This document shows positions 1 to 9,335 of a stretch of 64,000 bases of DNA, piece by piece. The DNA comes from Pseudomonas asplenii (GTDB lineage Bacteria; Pseudomonadota; Gammaproteobacteria; Pseudomonadales; Pseudomonadaceae): positions 263,078 through 327,077 of the forward strand of contig NZ_JSYZ01000009.1 in assembly GCF_001293465.1 (NCBI RefSeq). Reading direction: 5' to 3'. The notes under the pieces are model-generated. The model made no database searches. It had not been told where the DNA came from and saw only the letters and a program-made list of their open reading frames with translations. A program made the position numbers and the translations under genes. How positions within the stretch are numbered: the first letter of the stretch is position 1; each line of letters begins with the position of its first letter.

Positions 1-661
1 GAAGGACGGACACTTCGACCTGGTGATCGTCGATTGCAACATGCCGGTCATGAACGGCTATGACCTGACCCGCCAACTGCGCGACCATGAAACGGCACTG
101 GCGCGCCCGCGTTGCACGGTGTTCGGTTTCACCGCCAATGCCCAGCCGGAAGAACGCAGCCGCTGCCTGCAGGCCGAAATGGACGACTGTCTGTTCAAGC
201 CGATCAGCCTGACCGCGCTGAGCAGGAAACTGGCCGACCTGCGTGCCGTGCCCTTCAACCCACCGTTCAGCATCGAAGGCCTGAACGCCCTGACCGGTGG
301 CGAGCCGCAACTGATACGCCGGCTGCTGGACGAATTGCTCAGCAGTTGCCAGGCCGACCGGCAGGAATTGCAGGGATTGCCATTGGGGCACGGCATGACG
401 GCCTTCATCGACCTGGCGCACAAGATCAAGGGCGCGGCCCGCATCATTCAGGCCGCCACGCTGGTCGAGCAGTGCGAAAGCCTGGAAGCCGCCGGCGAAC
501 GGAACGCCCCGGCGAGCACGATCGAAAGTGCCCGCGAGGCAGTCGTCCGGACCCTGGCGACACTGGAAGAGGCCCTCCGGAAGTACCTTGGCGAACTGGA
601 TAAAAAAAAATCCACGCAGGATGACGCCGGCCACCAGACAAATCCCCCCGAAATGGAGTAA
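1..661 (+). CDS. Hybrid sensor kinase, C-terminal part (receiver and Hpt domains), 5' truncated by window edge
   Basis: The reading frame is open from base 2 to the TAA at 659-661, so the start and the kinase part lie outside the window. The visible part begins inside a response-regulator receiver domain with the phospho-acceptor aspartate in VDCNMPVMNGY and the conserved lysine in LFKPIS. A histidine phosphotransfer domain follows, with the phosphorylatable histidine in AHKIKGAAR. The order receiver-Hpt is that of BvgS/EvgS-type phosphorelay kinases. The receiver resembles that of the SagS-like kinase at 5269, which could mean related phosphorelays. The input signal cannot be judged from this fragment. 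Confidence 0.85.
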   Translation, partial: KDGHFDLVIVDCNMPVMNGYDLTRQLRDHETALARPRCTVFGFTANAQPEERSRCLQAEMDDCLFKPISLTALSRKLADLRAVPFNPPFSIEGLNALTGGEPQLIRRLLDELLSSCQADRQELQGLPLGHGMTAFIDLAHKIKGAARIIQAATLVEQCESLEAAGERNAPASTIESAREAVVRTLATLEEALRKYLGELDKKKSTQDDAGHQTNPPEME

Positions 662-803
662 AACAGCCTGGGCTGGGCACTTCCCTGCGCAGCCCCACCT
701 CAGGCAGGGCCATACGGAAAATGCGACCGCCAGCCTTTTCGGCGAACCATTGACTGCCCCTGGCTGCTGAGCAGTGCACCGCATCACCAAGGAGATAGCT
801 GCG

Positions 804-3755
804 ATGCCCAGTTCGATGCCCGTCCAGCAGCGCCGGTTCCCCCTGCACATCCACATCAGCATCCTGTTCACCTGCCTGCTGTTGCTGACCGGCACCCTGT
901 TGGGGATCTTCAATTACCAGCACACCACCCGCATCATCCTCTCCAGCAGCGAAAAACTCTTCGGCAAGATCCAGGAAGATGTCCAGCTGGACCTGCAGCA
1001 CACCTACCAGCCGATTCGGCACCTGCTAAGCCTGCTGGCCATCGACCCCTGCAACTCGGCCACCACCCTGGCAGAACGCCTGGCCCTGCTGCGGCCCTTT
1101 ACCCAGGCACTCAACGACAACCCCAACCTCGCCTCGCTGTACCTGGGCTATACCGACGGTGACTTCTTCATGGTCCGACCGCTGCGCGACCCGGCGCTGC
1201 GGGCCTACGTCAAGGGGCCGGAGAACGCGGCCTTCCAGGTCTGGAGCATCGAGCGCAATGCCGGCAAGGGCAGCCTGCAGTCGCAATCGCTGTTCTACGA
1301 TGCCAACCTGAACCTGATCAGCCGCCAGGAAAACCCCGAGGAGATCTACGACCCACGCAGCCGCGCCTGGTTCGACACCGCCCTGGGCGGCACTGGCCAG
1401 ATCACCACCGAACCCTATGTATTCTTCTCGACCCACAATGTCGGTACCACACTGGCCCGACGCAGTTCCCCGACGGTGGTGGTGGCCGCCGACCTGACCC
1501 TGGAGGACCTGTCGGCCACCCTGGGCAAACACAAGGTCACCCCCGATACCGAGATCGTCCTGTTCGACGACCAGGGCAATGCGGTGGCCTACCCCGACTA
1601 CGGCAAGCTGACCGCCCAGGGCGGCGATCGACTGACGCCGGTCCGCGAGTTGAGCCCGGCACTGCAACAGTTCATGGACCCGGCCAACCCGTCCGGCCGC
1701 CACATGCGCACCCGCGATCGGCAGTGGATCGTCGCCCGCAGCAATCTCGCCGAAGGCGGCCCGACCGGGCTGCACCTGGCCCTGCTGGTACCGGAGGATC
1801 AATTGCTGGCCGATGCCTACCGGCTGCGCTGGCAAGGCGCGCTGCTGACCCTGGCGACGCTGCTGCTCTGCCTGCCGCTGGGCTGGCTGACCTCCAGGAT
1901 CCTGGTCAAGCCGCTGCATGCGCTGGTGCGCGAAGCCGATGCGATCCGCAGCTTCAACTTCAACTACCCGGCCACCCCGAACTCGCCGGTACTGGAAGTC
2001 GACCAGTTGACCGTATCGATGAGCCGCATGAAAGGGACCCTGGCCAGCTTCTTCGAGATATCCGCCAGCCTGTCGGCGGAAACCCGCTTCGAGCAGTTGC
2101 TGCAACTGGTACTCAACGAAACCATAAAGATCGGCCAGGCCCGGGCGGGCCTGCTCTATCTGGTCAACGGCGAGAACCGCCGACTGGAGCCCCAGGCGCT
2201 GATCATCGACGGTATCCAGCACGCCCCGCAGCAGTTCGACATCCGCAGCGACGCCGCCACGGACAGCCGACGCGCGGACTGGCTGAGCCGGCTCGACAGC
2301 CACAACAGCACGGTCAGCACCCTCGGTTTCGAGCAGGCCGATGACTTGCAACGGGTGATGATCGCCCTGGAAACGCCGCGCATTCACCTGATCGGCATCC
2401 GCCTGCACAACCGCCATGGCGAAACCGTGGGGGTCCTGGCGCTGCTGCTGCCCGACAGCGGCACCGAAGCCGACCTGGAAAACCTCAAGCCCGACCGCAT
2501 CGCCTTCATCAGCGCGGTGTCCGGCACGGCAGCGGCGTGCATCGAGAGCCAGCACCTGCAGGTCAGGCAGAAGCAACTGCTCGATGCGTTCATCCAGCTG
2601 CTGGCAGGCGCCATCGACGCCAAGAGCCCCTATACCGGCGGCCATTGCCAGCGCGTACCGGTGCTCACCCAGATGCTGGCCAGGGCCGCGGCCGCCAGCG
2701 AGCAGCCGGCGTTCCGTGACTACAACCCTTCGGAGGACGAGTGGGAGGCCCTGCATGTGGCGGCCTGGCTGCATGATTGCGGCAAGGTCACGACGCCGGA
2801 ATATGTGGTCGACAAGGCGACCAAGCTGGAGACCCTCCACGATCGCATCCACGAAGTACGTACGCGTTTCGAAGTGCTCAAGCGTGATGTCTGGATCGAC
2901 TATTGGCAGACCCGCGCCACCACCGCTGCCGAGGAGCAGGCGCTTGCCGTTTCACGGGACGCCCGCCTGAGCGCACTGGACGACGATTTCGCCTTTGTCG
3001 CCCAGTGCAACCTGGGCAGCGAGGCCATGGCCGAGGCCGACCTGGAGCGGCTGCGCAAGATTGCCCAGCGCACCTGGAGCCGCACCCTGGATGATCGTCT
3101 CGGCGTGTCCTGGGAAGAACACCGGCGCCAGGAACGCACCCCGGCACCCACCCTGCCCGTCACCGAGTACCTGCTGGCCGACAAGCCCGAGCACCTGTTC
3201 GAACGCAGCGACAGCGAACGGATGCCGGCCGACAATCCCTGGGGCTTCCAGCTCGATGTCCCGCCCTGCAAGTTCAACCGCGGCGAGCTGTACAACCTGA
3301 GCATCACCCGCGGCACCCTGACCCGCGAAGAGCGCTACATCATCAACGATCACATGGTGCAGACCATCATCATGCTCAGCCGCCTGCCCTTCCCCGGCCA
3401 TCTGTCGATGGTCGCGGAAATCGCCGGCGGTCATCACGAGAAGATGGACGGGACCGGTTACCCGAAACGCCTGAGGCGCGAGCAGATGAGCCTGCCGGCG
3501 CGGATGATGGCGATCGCCGATATCTTCGAGGCACTGACCGCCGCCGACCGGCCCTACAAGAAGGCCAAGTCGCTGAGCGAGGCGCTGAACATCATGGCCG
3601 CGATGTGCCGCGATGCCCATATCGACCCACAATTGTTCGAGCTGTTCATGCAGGAGGAGATCTACCTGCAATATGCCAACAGCTATCTGCAGCCCCAGCA
3701 GATCGATGCGATCGACGTACCGGGGCTGCTGGCCAAGGCCGGTCTGAAGGCCTGA
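804..3755 (+). CDS. Cache-HAMP-GAF-HD-GYP cyclic-di-GMP phosphodiesterase-like protein
   Basis: 983 residues from the ATG at 804, chosen because AAGGAG lies 8-12 bases upstream; an in-frame GTG at 774 has no such site. An N-terminal membrane segment, a periplasmic Cache-like sensor of about 300 residues, a second membrane segment near residue 350 and a HAMP-like linker precede a GAF region. The C-terminal third carries the HD motif in WLHDCGKV and the HD-GYP signature GGHHEKMDGTGYPK. HD-GYP domains hydrolyse cyclic-di-GMP. Roughly 180 residues separate the HD part from the GYP part, more than in a compact HD-GYP domain, so the fold carries an insertion. The ligand of the sensor part is unknown. 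Confidence 0.85.
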   Translation: MPSSMPVQQRRFPLHIHISILFTCLLLLTGTLLGIFNYQHTTRIILSSSEKLFGKIQEDVQLDLQHTYQPIRHLLSLLAIDPCNSATTLAERLALLRPFTQALNDNPNLASLYLGYTDGDFFMVRPLRDPALRAYVKGPENAAFQVWSIERNAGKGSLQSQSLFYDANLNLISRQENPEEIYDPRSRAWFDTALGGTGQITTEPYVFFSTHNVGTTLARRSSPTVVVAADLTLEDLSATLGKHKVTPDTEIVLFDDQGNAVAYPDYGKLTAQGGDRLTPVRELSPALQQFMDPANPSGRHMRTRDRQWIVARSNLAEGGPTGLHLALLVPEDQLLADAYRLRWQGALLTLATLLLCLPLGWLTSRILVKPLHALVREADAIRSFNFNYPATPNSPVLEVDQLTVSMSRMKGTLASFFEISASLSAETRFEQLLQLVLNETIKIGQARAGLLYLVNGENRRLEPQALIIDGIQHAPQQFDIRSDAATDSRRADWLSRLDSHNSTVSTLGFEQADDLQRVMIALETPRIHLIGIRLHNRHGETVGVLALLLPDSGTEADLENLKPDRIAFISAVSGTAAACIESQHLQVRQKQLLDAFIQLLAGAIDAKSPYTGGHCQRVPVLTQMLARAAAASEQPAFRDYNPSEDEWEALHVAAWLHDCGKVTTPEYVVDKATKLETLHDRIHEVRTRFEVLKRDVWIDYWQTRATTAAEEQALAVSRDARLSALDDDFAFVAQCNLGSEAMAEADLERLRKIAQRTWSRTLDDRLGVSWEEHRRQERTPAPTLPVTEYLLADKPEHLFERSDSERMPADNPWGFQLDVPPCKFNRGELYNLSITRGTLTREERYIINDHMVQTIIMLSRLPFPGHLSMVAEIAGGHHEKMDGTGYPKRLRREQMSLPARMMAIADIFEALTAADRPYKKAKSLSEALNIMAAMCRDAHIDPQLFELFMQEEIYLQYANSYLQPQQIDAIDVPGLLAKAGLKA

Positions 3756-3762
3756 GGCCGCG

Positions 3763-4245
3763 TCAGCAGTCGGTCAGGCGGAGGAAGATCGCCGCCAGTT
3801 GCTCGATGCCCGCCTGGTCTTCGACGGTGAAGCGGGCCAGGCGTGGACTGTCGAGATCGAGCACGCCGATCAGACGGCCCTCCTTGACCAGTGGCACCAC
3901 CAGTTCACTGTTCGAGGCGCTGTCACAGGCGATATGCCCGGGGAACGCATGCACGTCCTCCACCCGCTGGGTCTGCCGGCTGGCCGCCGCCGCACCGCAG
4001 ACCCCACGCCCGAAGGGAATGCGAACACAGGCGATCTGTCCCTGGAACGGGCCGAGCACCAGCTCGCCGTCGCGGTTGAGGTAGAAACCGGCCCAGTTCA
4101 GATCCTCCAACTGGTTGAACAGAAACGCCGAGAACTGCGCCGAGTTGGCGATGAAATCGCGCTCGTCCGCCAACAGCGACTCCAACTGCGCACAGAGCAG
4201 CCCGTAGCCGTCCAACCCTGCGCCAGCCTTTTGCAAATCAATCAT
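3763..4245 (-). CDS. msrC: Free methionine-(R)-sulfoxide reductase (GAF domain, fRMsr)
   Basis: 160 residues forming one GAF domain. It reduces free methionine-R-sulfoxide in the cytoplasm. The three cysteines typical of fRMsr are present at residues 73 (IACVRIP), 83 (GVCG) and 107 (HIACDSASNSELVVPL), which separates it from GAF sensor domains. The start is the ATG at 4245; the frame extends upstream but that part overlaps the neighbouring ATPase gene. It overlaps the 3' end of the ATPase gene by 4 bases and is probably cotranscribed with it. It joins MsrB and glutathione peroxidase as a third oxidative-repair gene in this flank. Confidence 0.85.
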   Translation of the reverse strand: MIDLQKAGAGLDGYGLLCAQLESLLADERDFIANSAQFSAFLFNQLEDLNWAGFYLNRDGELVLGPFQGQIACVRIPFGRGVCGAAAASRQTQRVEDVHAFPGHIACDSASNSELVVPLVKEGRLIGVLDLDSPRLARFTVEDQAGIEQLAAIFLRLTDC

Positions 4246-5132
4246 GGTGCCTGCTCCAACAACTTCAATCCAACCCAATACCGCGCAAACTGATAGGCGC
4301 AGCGACCGTTGCGGTTACCCCGCCCGGTGGCCCAGCGTACCGCCAGAACATCCAGTTCGTCATCACGCTGCCACGCAAGGCCGGCCTTGCGCGCCAACTC
4401 GCCGATCCAGTGCTCGACCACGCTGAGGTAGTGCTCCTGGGTGAACGGATAGAACGACAGCCACAAGCCGAACCGATCGGAAAGGGCGATCTTGTCCTCC
4501 ACCGCTTCGCTCGGGTGCAGCTCGCCATCGACGCGTTTCCAGTTCTCGTTGTCACTCTCCTTCTCCGGCACCAGGTGCCGGCGGTTCGACGTGGCGTACA
4601 GCAACACGTTGTCCGGTGCCTGCTCCAGCGAACCATCGAGCACGCTCTTGAGCACCCGGTAGTCACCCTCGCCGGACTCGAACGAAAGATCGTCGCAGAA
4701 CAGTACGAAACGCTGCGGCAGCCTGGTCAGTTGTTCCACCACCCGCGGCAGATCCGCCAGGTGGTCGCGCTCGATCTCGATCAGGCGCAGGCCGGCACCG
4801 GCATGTTCGGCCAGCAGGGCCCGCACCAGCGACGACTTGCCGGTGCCACGCGAACCCCAGAGCAGGGCATGGTTGGCCGGCAGGCCGTCGATGAACTGCC
4901 GGGTATTGCGGGCCAGTTGTTCACGCTGCTTGTCGACGCCGATCAGGTCGGACAGGCGCATGTCCAGGCTGACCTCGAGCGGCAACAGGAACCCCGTGCG
5001 ACCTTCGCGCTGCCAGCGGGCCGCCAGGCAACGATCCCAGTCGATCACCTGGCGGGTGGCGGGCAACAGCGGTTCCAGACGGGAAAGGAACGCGTCGGCG
5101 CGCTCCAGAAAGGCATTCAATCGAGCATCCAC
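4242..5132 (-). CDS. AAA-type ATP-binding protein, DUF815 family
   Basis: 296 residues from a GTG at 5132 preceded by GAGGAAAAG; a longer in-frame ORF to 5219 lacks a better site. A P-loop (GSRGTGKSSL) and a Walker B-like stretch (FVLFCDDLSFE) identify an AAA-type ATPase, and the segments YATSNRRHLVPE and SDRFGLWLSFYPF are typical of the DUF815 group. The biochemical role of the family is not established. It is divergent from the SagS-type kinase gene and runs into the methionine sulfoxide reductase gene with a 4-base overlap. Confidence 0.8.
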   Translation of the reverse strand: MDARLNAFLERADAFLSRLEPLLPATRQVIDWDRCLAARWQREGRTGFLLPLEVSLDMRLSDLIGVDKQREQLARNTRQFIDGLPANHALLWGSRGTGKSSLVRALLAEHAGAGLRLIEIERDHLADLPRVVEQLTRLPQRFVLFCDDLSFESGEGDYRVLKSVLDGSLEQAPDNVLLYATSNRRHLVPEKESDNENWKRVDGELHPSEAVEDKIALSDRFGLWLSFYPFTQEHYLSVVEHWIGELARKAGLAWQRDDELDVLAVRWATGRGNRNGRCAYQFARYWVGLKLLEQAP

Positions 5133-5268
5133 GACTTTTCCTCGGGCAAGTTCACACTCATGATGTCGCGTCGGCGCCACAGGGCGCTTGAAAATCAAGC
5201 AGGCTGTCTCGGCAAACACCCGATCAGGGCGCCACCACTTGTCTGCCGGTGCTATCGAAGGATCAGCT

Positions 5269-7629
5269 ATGCTTGCCCGGCGAAGGGAAACGAATGTGGT
5301 ACATCATCCCATGGATATAAAATTCACCCAGCGCTTGTCCTACAAGCAAGCCCGATCGACCGTGGTGGTCGGGTTCATTCTGGGGACGCTGCTCAGCCTG
5401 CTGCAGATCGGTCTCGATTATGCCAGCGAAAACGCCTCCATCAATCGTGAAATCCTTTCGCTGCTGGAAATCAGCCACAATCCCGCCTCACGGATCGCCT
5501 ACAACATCGATGCCGAACTGGCCCAGGAACTGGCGCTGGGGCTGCTGCACTCGCCAGCGGTGCTGCGGGCAAAACTGACCGACAACAACAATGCGGTGCT
5601 GGCCAGCGTCGAGCGGCCCCGCCAGGATGGCCGCTACCGGGCGATCAGCGACTTTCTCTTCGGCGCCGACCGGCAGTTCGAGGACCGCCTGTTCCTCGAC
5701 CACCTGCCGAACGAATCCCTCGGCGTCCTGCACCTGGATGTCGACACCTACACCTTCGGCATCCGTTTCCTCAAACGCGCCGAAATCAGCCTGCTCAACG
5801 GGTTGATCCATGGCCTGATCCTGACCGGCATCCTCCTGGCACTGTTCTACGTGATGCTGACCAAGCCCCTGGTCAGGGTCATCGATGCGCTGGCCAGCAC
5901 CCAGCCGGGAGCCCCCCGGCAAGCGCGACTGGAGTTTCCACCCGGCCATGAAAAGGACGAGATCGGTGTACTGGTCAAGGTTGCCAACCAGCAGTTCGAC
6001 ATCATGGCCACCGAGATCCAGCAGCGGCGCAACGCCGAAAACCGCCTGACCGACTACCTCGGGCAACTGGAAAACATCGTCTCGGCCCGGACCACCGAAC
6101 TCAAGGCGATCAACGCCCGCCTGAGCCAGTCCAACCAGGAGCTGGAAGTGGCCCGCAGTACGGCGCTGAACATGGCCCAGGCACGCTCGGCCTTCCTGGC
6201 CAACATGAGCCATGAAATCCGTACGCCGTTGAACGGCCTGCTCGGCATGATCGCGCTGTCGCTCGACAGCTCACTGAATGCCGAGCAACGCCAGCAACTG
6301 TCGATTGCCCACGACTCGGGAAAGGTCCTGGTGGAACTGCTCAACGATATCCTCGACCTGTCGAAGTTCGACGCCGGGCAACTGGAGCTGGAACGGATCC
6401 CCTTCGATCTCGGCGCACTGATCGAGGATACCGCCAACCTGCTCTCGCAGAATGCCGCCCCCAGCGTCGAGCTGGCCTGCCTGATCGAGCCGCAGTTCCC
6501 CGCCCTGGTGCTGGGCGACCCGACCCGGGTTCGGCAGATCGTCAGCAACCTGCTGTCCAACGCCCTGAAGTTCACCCGCTTCGGTCGCGTCGACGTACGC
6601 CTGACGGCCCGCGACGACGGCGTGCGGATCGAAGTCTGCGACACCGGTATCGGCATCGCCCAGGAAGCCCAGGCGAAGATCTTCCAGCCATTCACCCAGG
6701 CCGGCGCCGGCATCACTCGCCAGTACGGCGGTACCGGGCTCGGCCTGGCCCTGACCTACAACCTTTGCGAAGCGATGAAGGGCCGCCTGACCATCAGTTC
6801 CGAAGTCGGCTTCGGCAGCCAGTTCTGCGCCGAACTGCCGCTGCCCTGCCACACCCCCGCCGCCCCGCCGAAGCCGCTCAACGGCCGGATCATCGCGGTC
6901 AGTTCCGCAGGCAGCGGCCTGAGCGAAATGCTCGACAACCAGTTGCCGGCCTGGGGCCTGCAATACAAGCGCTACGGGATCGACGACAGCCTGGCCGGCC
7001 TGCAGATCGACCTGCTGATCACCGACTGCCCCGAATGCCTGTTCGGCCTGCGACCGGCCATCACCGCACCGATCCTGCTGGTGACCGCCTACGGCAACTT
7101 CATGCCCACCGAGGAGGCCAGCGCCCTGGCTCCCCTGCAACAACAGGCACGCCCCCTGGCGCGGAATGCGCTGTACCAGATCCTGCAGCGCACCCTGCAA
7201 GTGGATGACCCCGAGGCTCAATCGGTCCAGGCCCAGGACAGCCCGCCCCAGCGGCGCGGCCGGATCCTGTTGGTCGAGGACAACCCGGTCAACCAACTGG
7301 TCGCCAAGGGCATGCTCGGCAAGCTGGGCTGCGAGGTGACCGTGGCGGCCCATGGTGGCGAAGCGCTGAGCCAGCTGGAGCAGCAGGATTTCGACATGGT
7401 GCTGATGGATTGCAACATGCCGGTCATGGATGGCTACGAGGCCAGTCGGCAGATCCGCCGCAGCGGACGCTGGCCGAACCTGCCGATCGTGGCCCTGACC
7501 GCCAACGCCATGCCCGAGGAGCGCGAACGCTGCCGGGCAGCGGGCATGAACGACTACCTGGCCAAGCCGTTCCGCCGCGAGGAACTGATGGCGTTGCTCG
7601 AACTCTGGGTCGCGCCGCAGATCACCTGA
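5269..7629 (+). CDS. sagS: Hybrid sensor histidine kinase, SagS type
   Basis: 786 residues from the ATG at 5269, which has AAGGA 6-10 bases upstream; an ATG at 5310 is the alternative. Two membrane segments bracket a periplasmic sensor of about 150 residues, followed by a HAMP-like region, coiled coil, HisKA with the H-box SHEIRTPLNGLL, HATPase_c with GIGIA and GTGLGLAL, a degenerate receiver-like stretch (about residues 570-670) and a functional receiver with LMDCNMPVMDGY and LAKPF. Length and context (next to ospR and gpx) match PAO1 SagS, a kinase controlling the switch to biofilm growth through HptB. The orthology call is from memory of that gene order. Confidence 0.8.
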   Translation: MLARRRETNVVHHPMDIKFTQRLSYKQARSTVVVGFILGTLLSLLQIGLDYASENASINREILSLLEISHNPASRIAYNIDAELAQELALGLLHSPAVLRAKLTDNNNAVLASVERPRQDGRYRAISDFLFGADRQFEDRLFLDHLPNESLGVLHLDVDTYTFGIRFLKRAEISLLNGLIHGLILTGILLALFYVMLTKPLVRVIDALASTQPGAPRQARLEFPPGHEKDEIGVLVKVANQQFDIMATEIQQRRNAENRLTDYLGQLENIVSARTTELKAINARLSQSNQELEVARSTALNMAQARSAFLANMSHEIRTPLNGLLGMIALSLDSSLNAEQRQQLSIAHDSGKVLVELLNDILDLSKFDAGQLELERIPFDLGALIEDTANLLSQNAAPSVELACLIEPQFPALVLGDPTRVRQIVSNLLSNALKFTRFGRVDVRLTARDDGVRIEVCDTGIGIAQEAQAKIFQPFTQAGAGITRQYGGTGLGLALTYNLCEAMKGRLTISSEVGFGSQFCAELPLPCHTPAAPPKPLNGRIIAVSSAGSGLSEMLDNQLPAWGLQYKRYGIDDSLAGLQIDLLITDCPECLFGLRPAITAPILLVTAYGNFMPTEEASALAPLQQQARPLARNALYQILQRTLQVDDPEAQSVQAQDSPPQRRGRILLVEDNPVNQLVAKGMLGKLGCEVTVAAHGGEALSQLEQQDFDMVLMDCNMPVMDGYEASRQIRRSGRWPNLPIVALTANAMPEERERCRAAGMNDYLAKPFRREELMALLELWVAPQIT

Positions 7630-8074
7630 CGTACGCCAGCAACTGGTCCAGACCGTCGCGCAACTGATCGAGCCGAGCCAGATCGATACCGCTGTCACAG
7701 AGCAGTTGCGCCTTGAGCGGCGCAACCTGCTCGCGCAGTGCCCAACCGGCCGGGGTCAGGCTCAGGTGCACCTCGCGCTCGTCATCGGGCGAGCGCCGGC
7801 GCTGTACCAGTTCCATCTGCTCCAGGCGCTTGAGCAACGGCGTCAGCGTCCCCGAATCGAGCAGCAGCCTTTCGCCCAGCGCCTTGACCGTGGGCTGCTG
7901 CGGCGCACTGTCGTGCCACTCCCACAGCACCAGCATCGCCAGGTACTGTGGATAAGTCAGTCCCAAGCGGTCGAGCATCGGCTTGTAGCCACGGATCACC
8001 GCCCGCGACGCCGCATAGAGCTTGAAGCACAGTTGGCGGTCGAGCCGCAGCGAATCGGCGGGCAGATCATTCAT
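7622..8074 (-). CDS. ospR: MarR-family peroxide-sensing regulator, OspR/OhrR type
   Basis: 150 residues from the ATG at 8074. A MarR winged helix is visible (LTYPQYLAMLVLWE, SGTLTPLLKRLEQMELVQRRRSPDDERE). The N-terminal cysteine at residue 16 in LDRQLCFKLY is the reactive cysteine of OhrR-like regulators, whose oxidation releases DNA. Its start overlaps the 3' end of the upstream glutathione peroxidase gene by 8 bases, so the two are one operon and the regulator probably acts on its own promoter (palindrome at 8593-8624). In P. aeruginosa the gene in this position is ospR (PA2825). Confidence 0.85.
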   Translation of the reverse strand: MNDLPADSLRLDRQLCFKLYAASRAVIRGYKPMLDRLGLTYPQYLAMLVLWEWHDSAPQQPTVKALGERLLLDSGTLTPLLKRLEQMELVQRRRSPDDEREVHLSLTPAGWALREQVAPLKAQLLCDSGIDLARLDQLRDGLDQLLAYVR

Positions 8075-8558
8075 GCTCGAGCAGGTCTTCGATCTCGCGG
8101 ACCATGTCATCGGGCTTGGTCAGCGGGGCAAAACGCTTGACCACCTTGCCATCGCGGCTGATCAGGAACTTGGTGAAGTTCCACTTGATGCGCTCGGAGC
8201 CCAGCAACCCGGGAGCGTCCTTCTTCAGTTGCACGAACAGCGGGTGTGCCCCGGAACCATTGACCTCGATCTTCTTGAACAGCGGGAAGCTGACGCCATA
8301 GTTCAGCTCGCAGAATTCGGAAATCGCCGCTTCGTTGCCCGGCTCCTGCTTGCCGAACTGGTTGCAGGGAAAACCGAGGACCACCAGCCCCTGGTCCTTG
8401 TAGTGCTGCCAGAGCGCTTCGAGCCCCTTGTACTGCGGGGTGAAACCGCACTTGCTGGCGGTGTTGACCACCAACAGGGCCTTGCCGGCGAAGTCGGCGA
8501 GAGTCTTCTGCTCGCCCTTGATAGTGGTGCACGGGATGTTCAGCAGGTTTGCGCTCAT
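8067..8558 (-). CDS. gpx: Glutathione peroxidase-family thiol peroxidase
   Basis: 163 residues. Cysteine peroxidase with the active-site motif NTASKCGFTPQ (Cys37), and the second conserved block GFPCNQFGKQEPG and WNFTKF that supply the glutamine, tryptophan and asparagine of the catalytic tetrad. It reduces hydrogen peroxide or organic peroxides in the cytoplasm, in bacteria commonly with thioredoxin as donor. No selenocysteine codon is involved. The start ATG at 8558 follows GGAGG. It is the first gene of a two-gene operon with the MarR regulator. Confidence 0.9.
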   Translation of the reverse strand: MSANLLNIPCTTIKGEQKTLADFAGKALLVVNTASKCGFTPQYKGLEALWQHYKDQGLVVLGFPCNQFGKQEPGNEAAISEFCELNYGVSFPLFKKIEVNGSGAHPLFVQLKKDAPGLLGSERIKWNFTKFLISRDGKVVKRFAPLTKPDDMVREIEDLLEHE

Positions 8559-8592
8559 GACGGTTCCTCCATTGAATGCCGATCAAGATAGC

Positions 8593-8626
8593 GAGCAATT
8601 TAATTGCACACAATTCAATTGCTCAA
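8593..8626 (-). promoter_or_regulatory. Promoter and palindromic operator of the gpx-ospR operon
   Basis: Seen on the minus strand: TTGAGC (8621-8626), a 17-base spacer and TTAAAT (8598-8603). The interval 8593-8624 is an imperfect palindrome with outer arms GAGCAATT and AATTGCTC and inner AATT repeats. AT-rich AATTG repeats of this type are bound by OhrR-family proteins, so autoregulation by the downstream regulator is the likely reading (inference). Confidence 0.6.
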
Positions 8627-8706
8627 GTTTATATAGGGTCATATTCTTGCCGGATAGCACCAGGCCTGCGGCAACTCCCCCACCAGGCCCGGGACCGTCC
8701 TCACCT

Positions 8707-9108
8707 TCAGCCCTGAACCCGTGGCACCAGGTCCAGGCACACCGAGTTGATGCAGTAACGCAGGCCGGTCGGCGGCGGGCCATCGGGGAACACATGCCCC
8801 AGATGCGCATCGCAGCGCGCACAGACCACTTCGGTACGGATCATGCCGTGACTGGTGTCACGGATCTCGATCATCGCACTGTCGGCGATCGGCTCGTAGA
8901 AGCTCGGCCAGCCACAACCGGAATCGAACTTGGCCTTCGAATCGAACAGCGGCTCATTGCAGCAGATGCAATGATAGACACCATCGGTCTTGGTGCCATT
9001 GTATTTCCCCGAAAACGGCCGCTCCGTGCCTTTCAGGCGACAGACGTTGTACTGCTCCGGATCGAGCATGGCGCGCCATTCGTCCAGGGTTTTCTCCAGC
9101 TTTTCCAT
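8707..9108 (-). CDS. msrB: Peptide methionine-(R)-sulfoxide reductase MsrB
   Basis: 133 residues from the ATG at 9108; a directly adjacent ATG at 9111 is equally possible and both follow GAGG. Zinc-binding cysteine pairs are at residues 47/50 (CICC) and 96/99 (CARC), and the catalytic cysteine is 119 in GLRYCINS. The GCGWPSF motif is diagnostic. It reduces protein-bound methionine-R-sulfoxide with thioredoxin as donor. It lies just upstream of the peroxidase operon, in the same orientation, separated by about 150 bases that hold that operon's promoter. Confidence 0.95.
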   Translation of the reverse strand: MEKLEKTLDEWRAMLDPEQYNVCRLKGTERPFSGKYNGTKTDGVYHCICCNEPLFDSKAKFDSGCGWPSFYEPIADSAMIEIRDTSHGMIRTEVVCARCDAHLGHVFPDGPPPTGLRYCINSVCLDLVPRVQG

Positions 9109-9335
9109 CATTGCACCTCGGCGGCAGATAAAACCCCGATCTGTACCTTTTCCACGGATCGGGTGGCACGTATGATTGCGCCTCGTTGAACGCCAGTCTG
9201 GCACCCGCTTGAACCGCATTCAAATCGGATTTTCCGCAGCGGCGGCAAGGGGCCACGGGACGCGCCGCAAACGCAGTATTGCCACAGCGACCCCAGCGGG
9301 TCGCCTGGATCGTCCATTATCGGGATCACATCACC

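Noticed and set aside
1026..2852. Long minus-strand frame (608 codons) opposite the HD-GYP gene
   Set aside because: High-GC shadow frame: low complexity, no domain, and the plus-strand gene has clear motifs.
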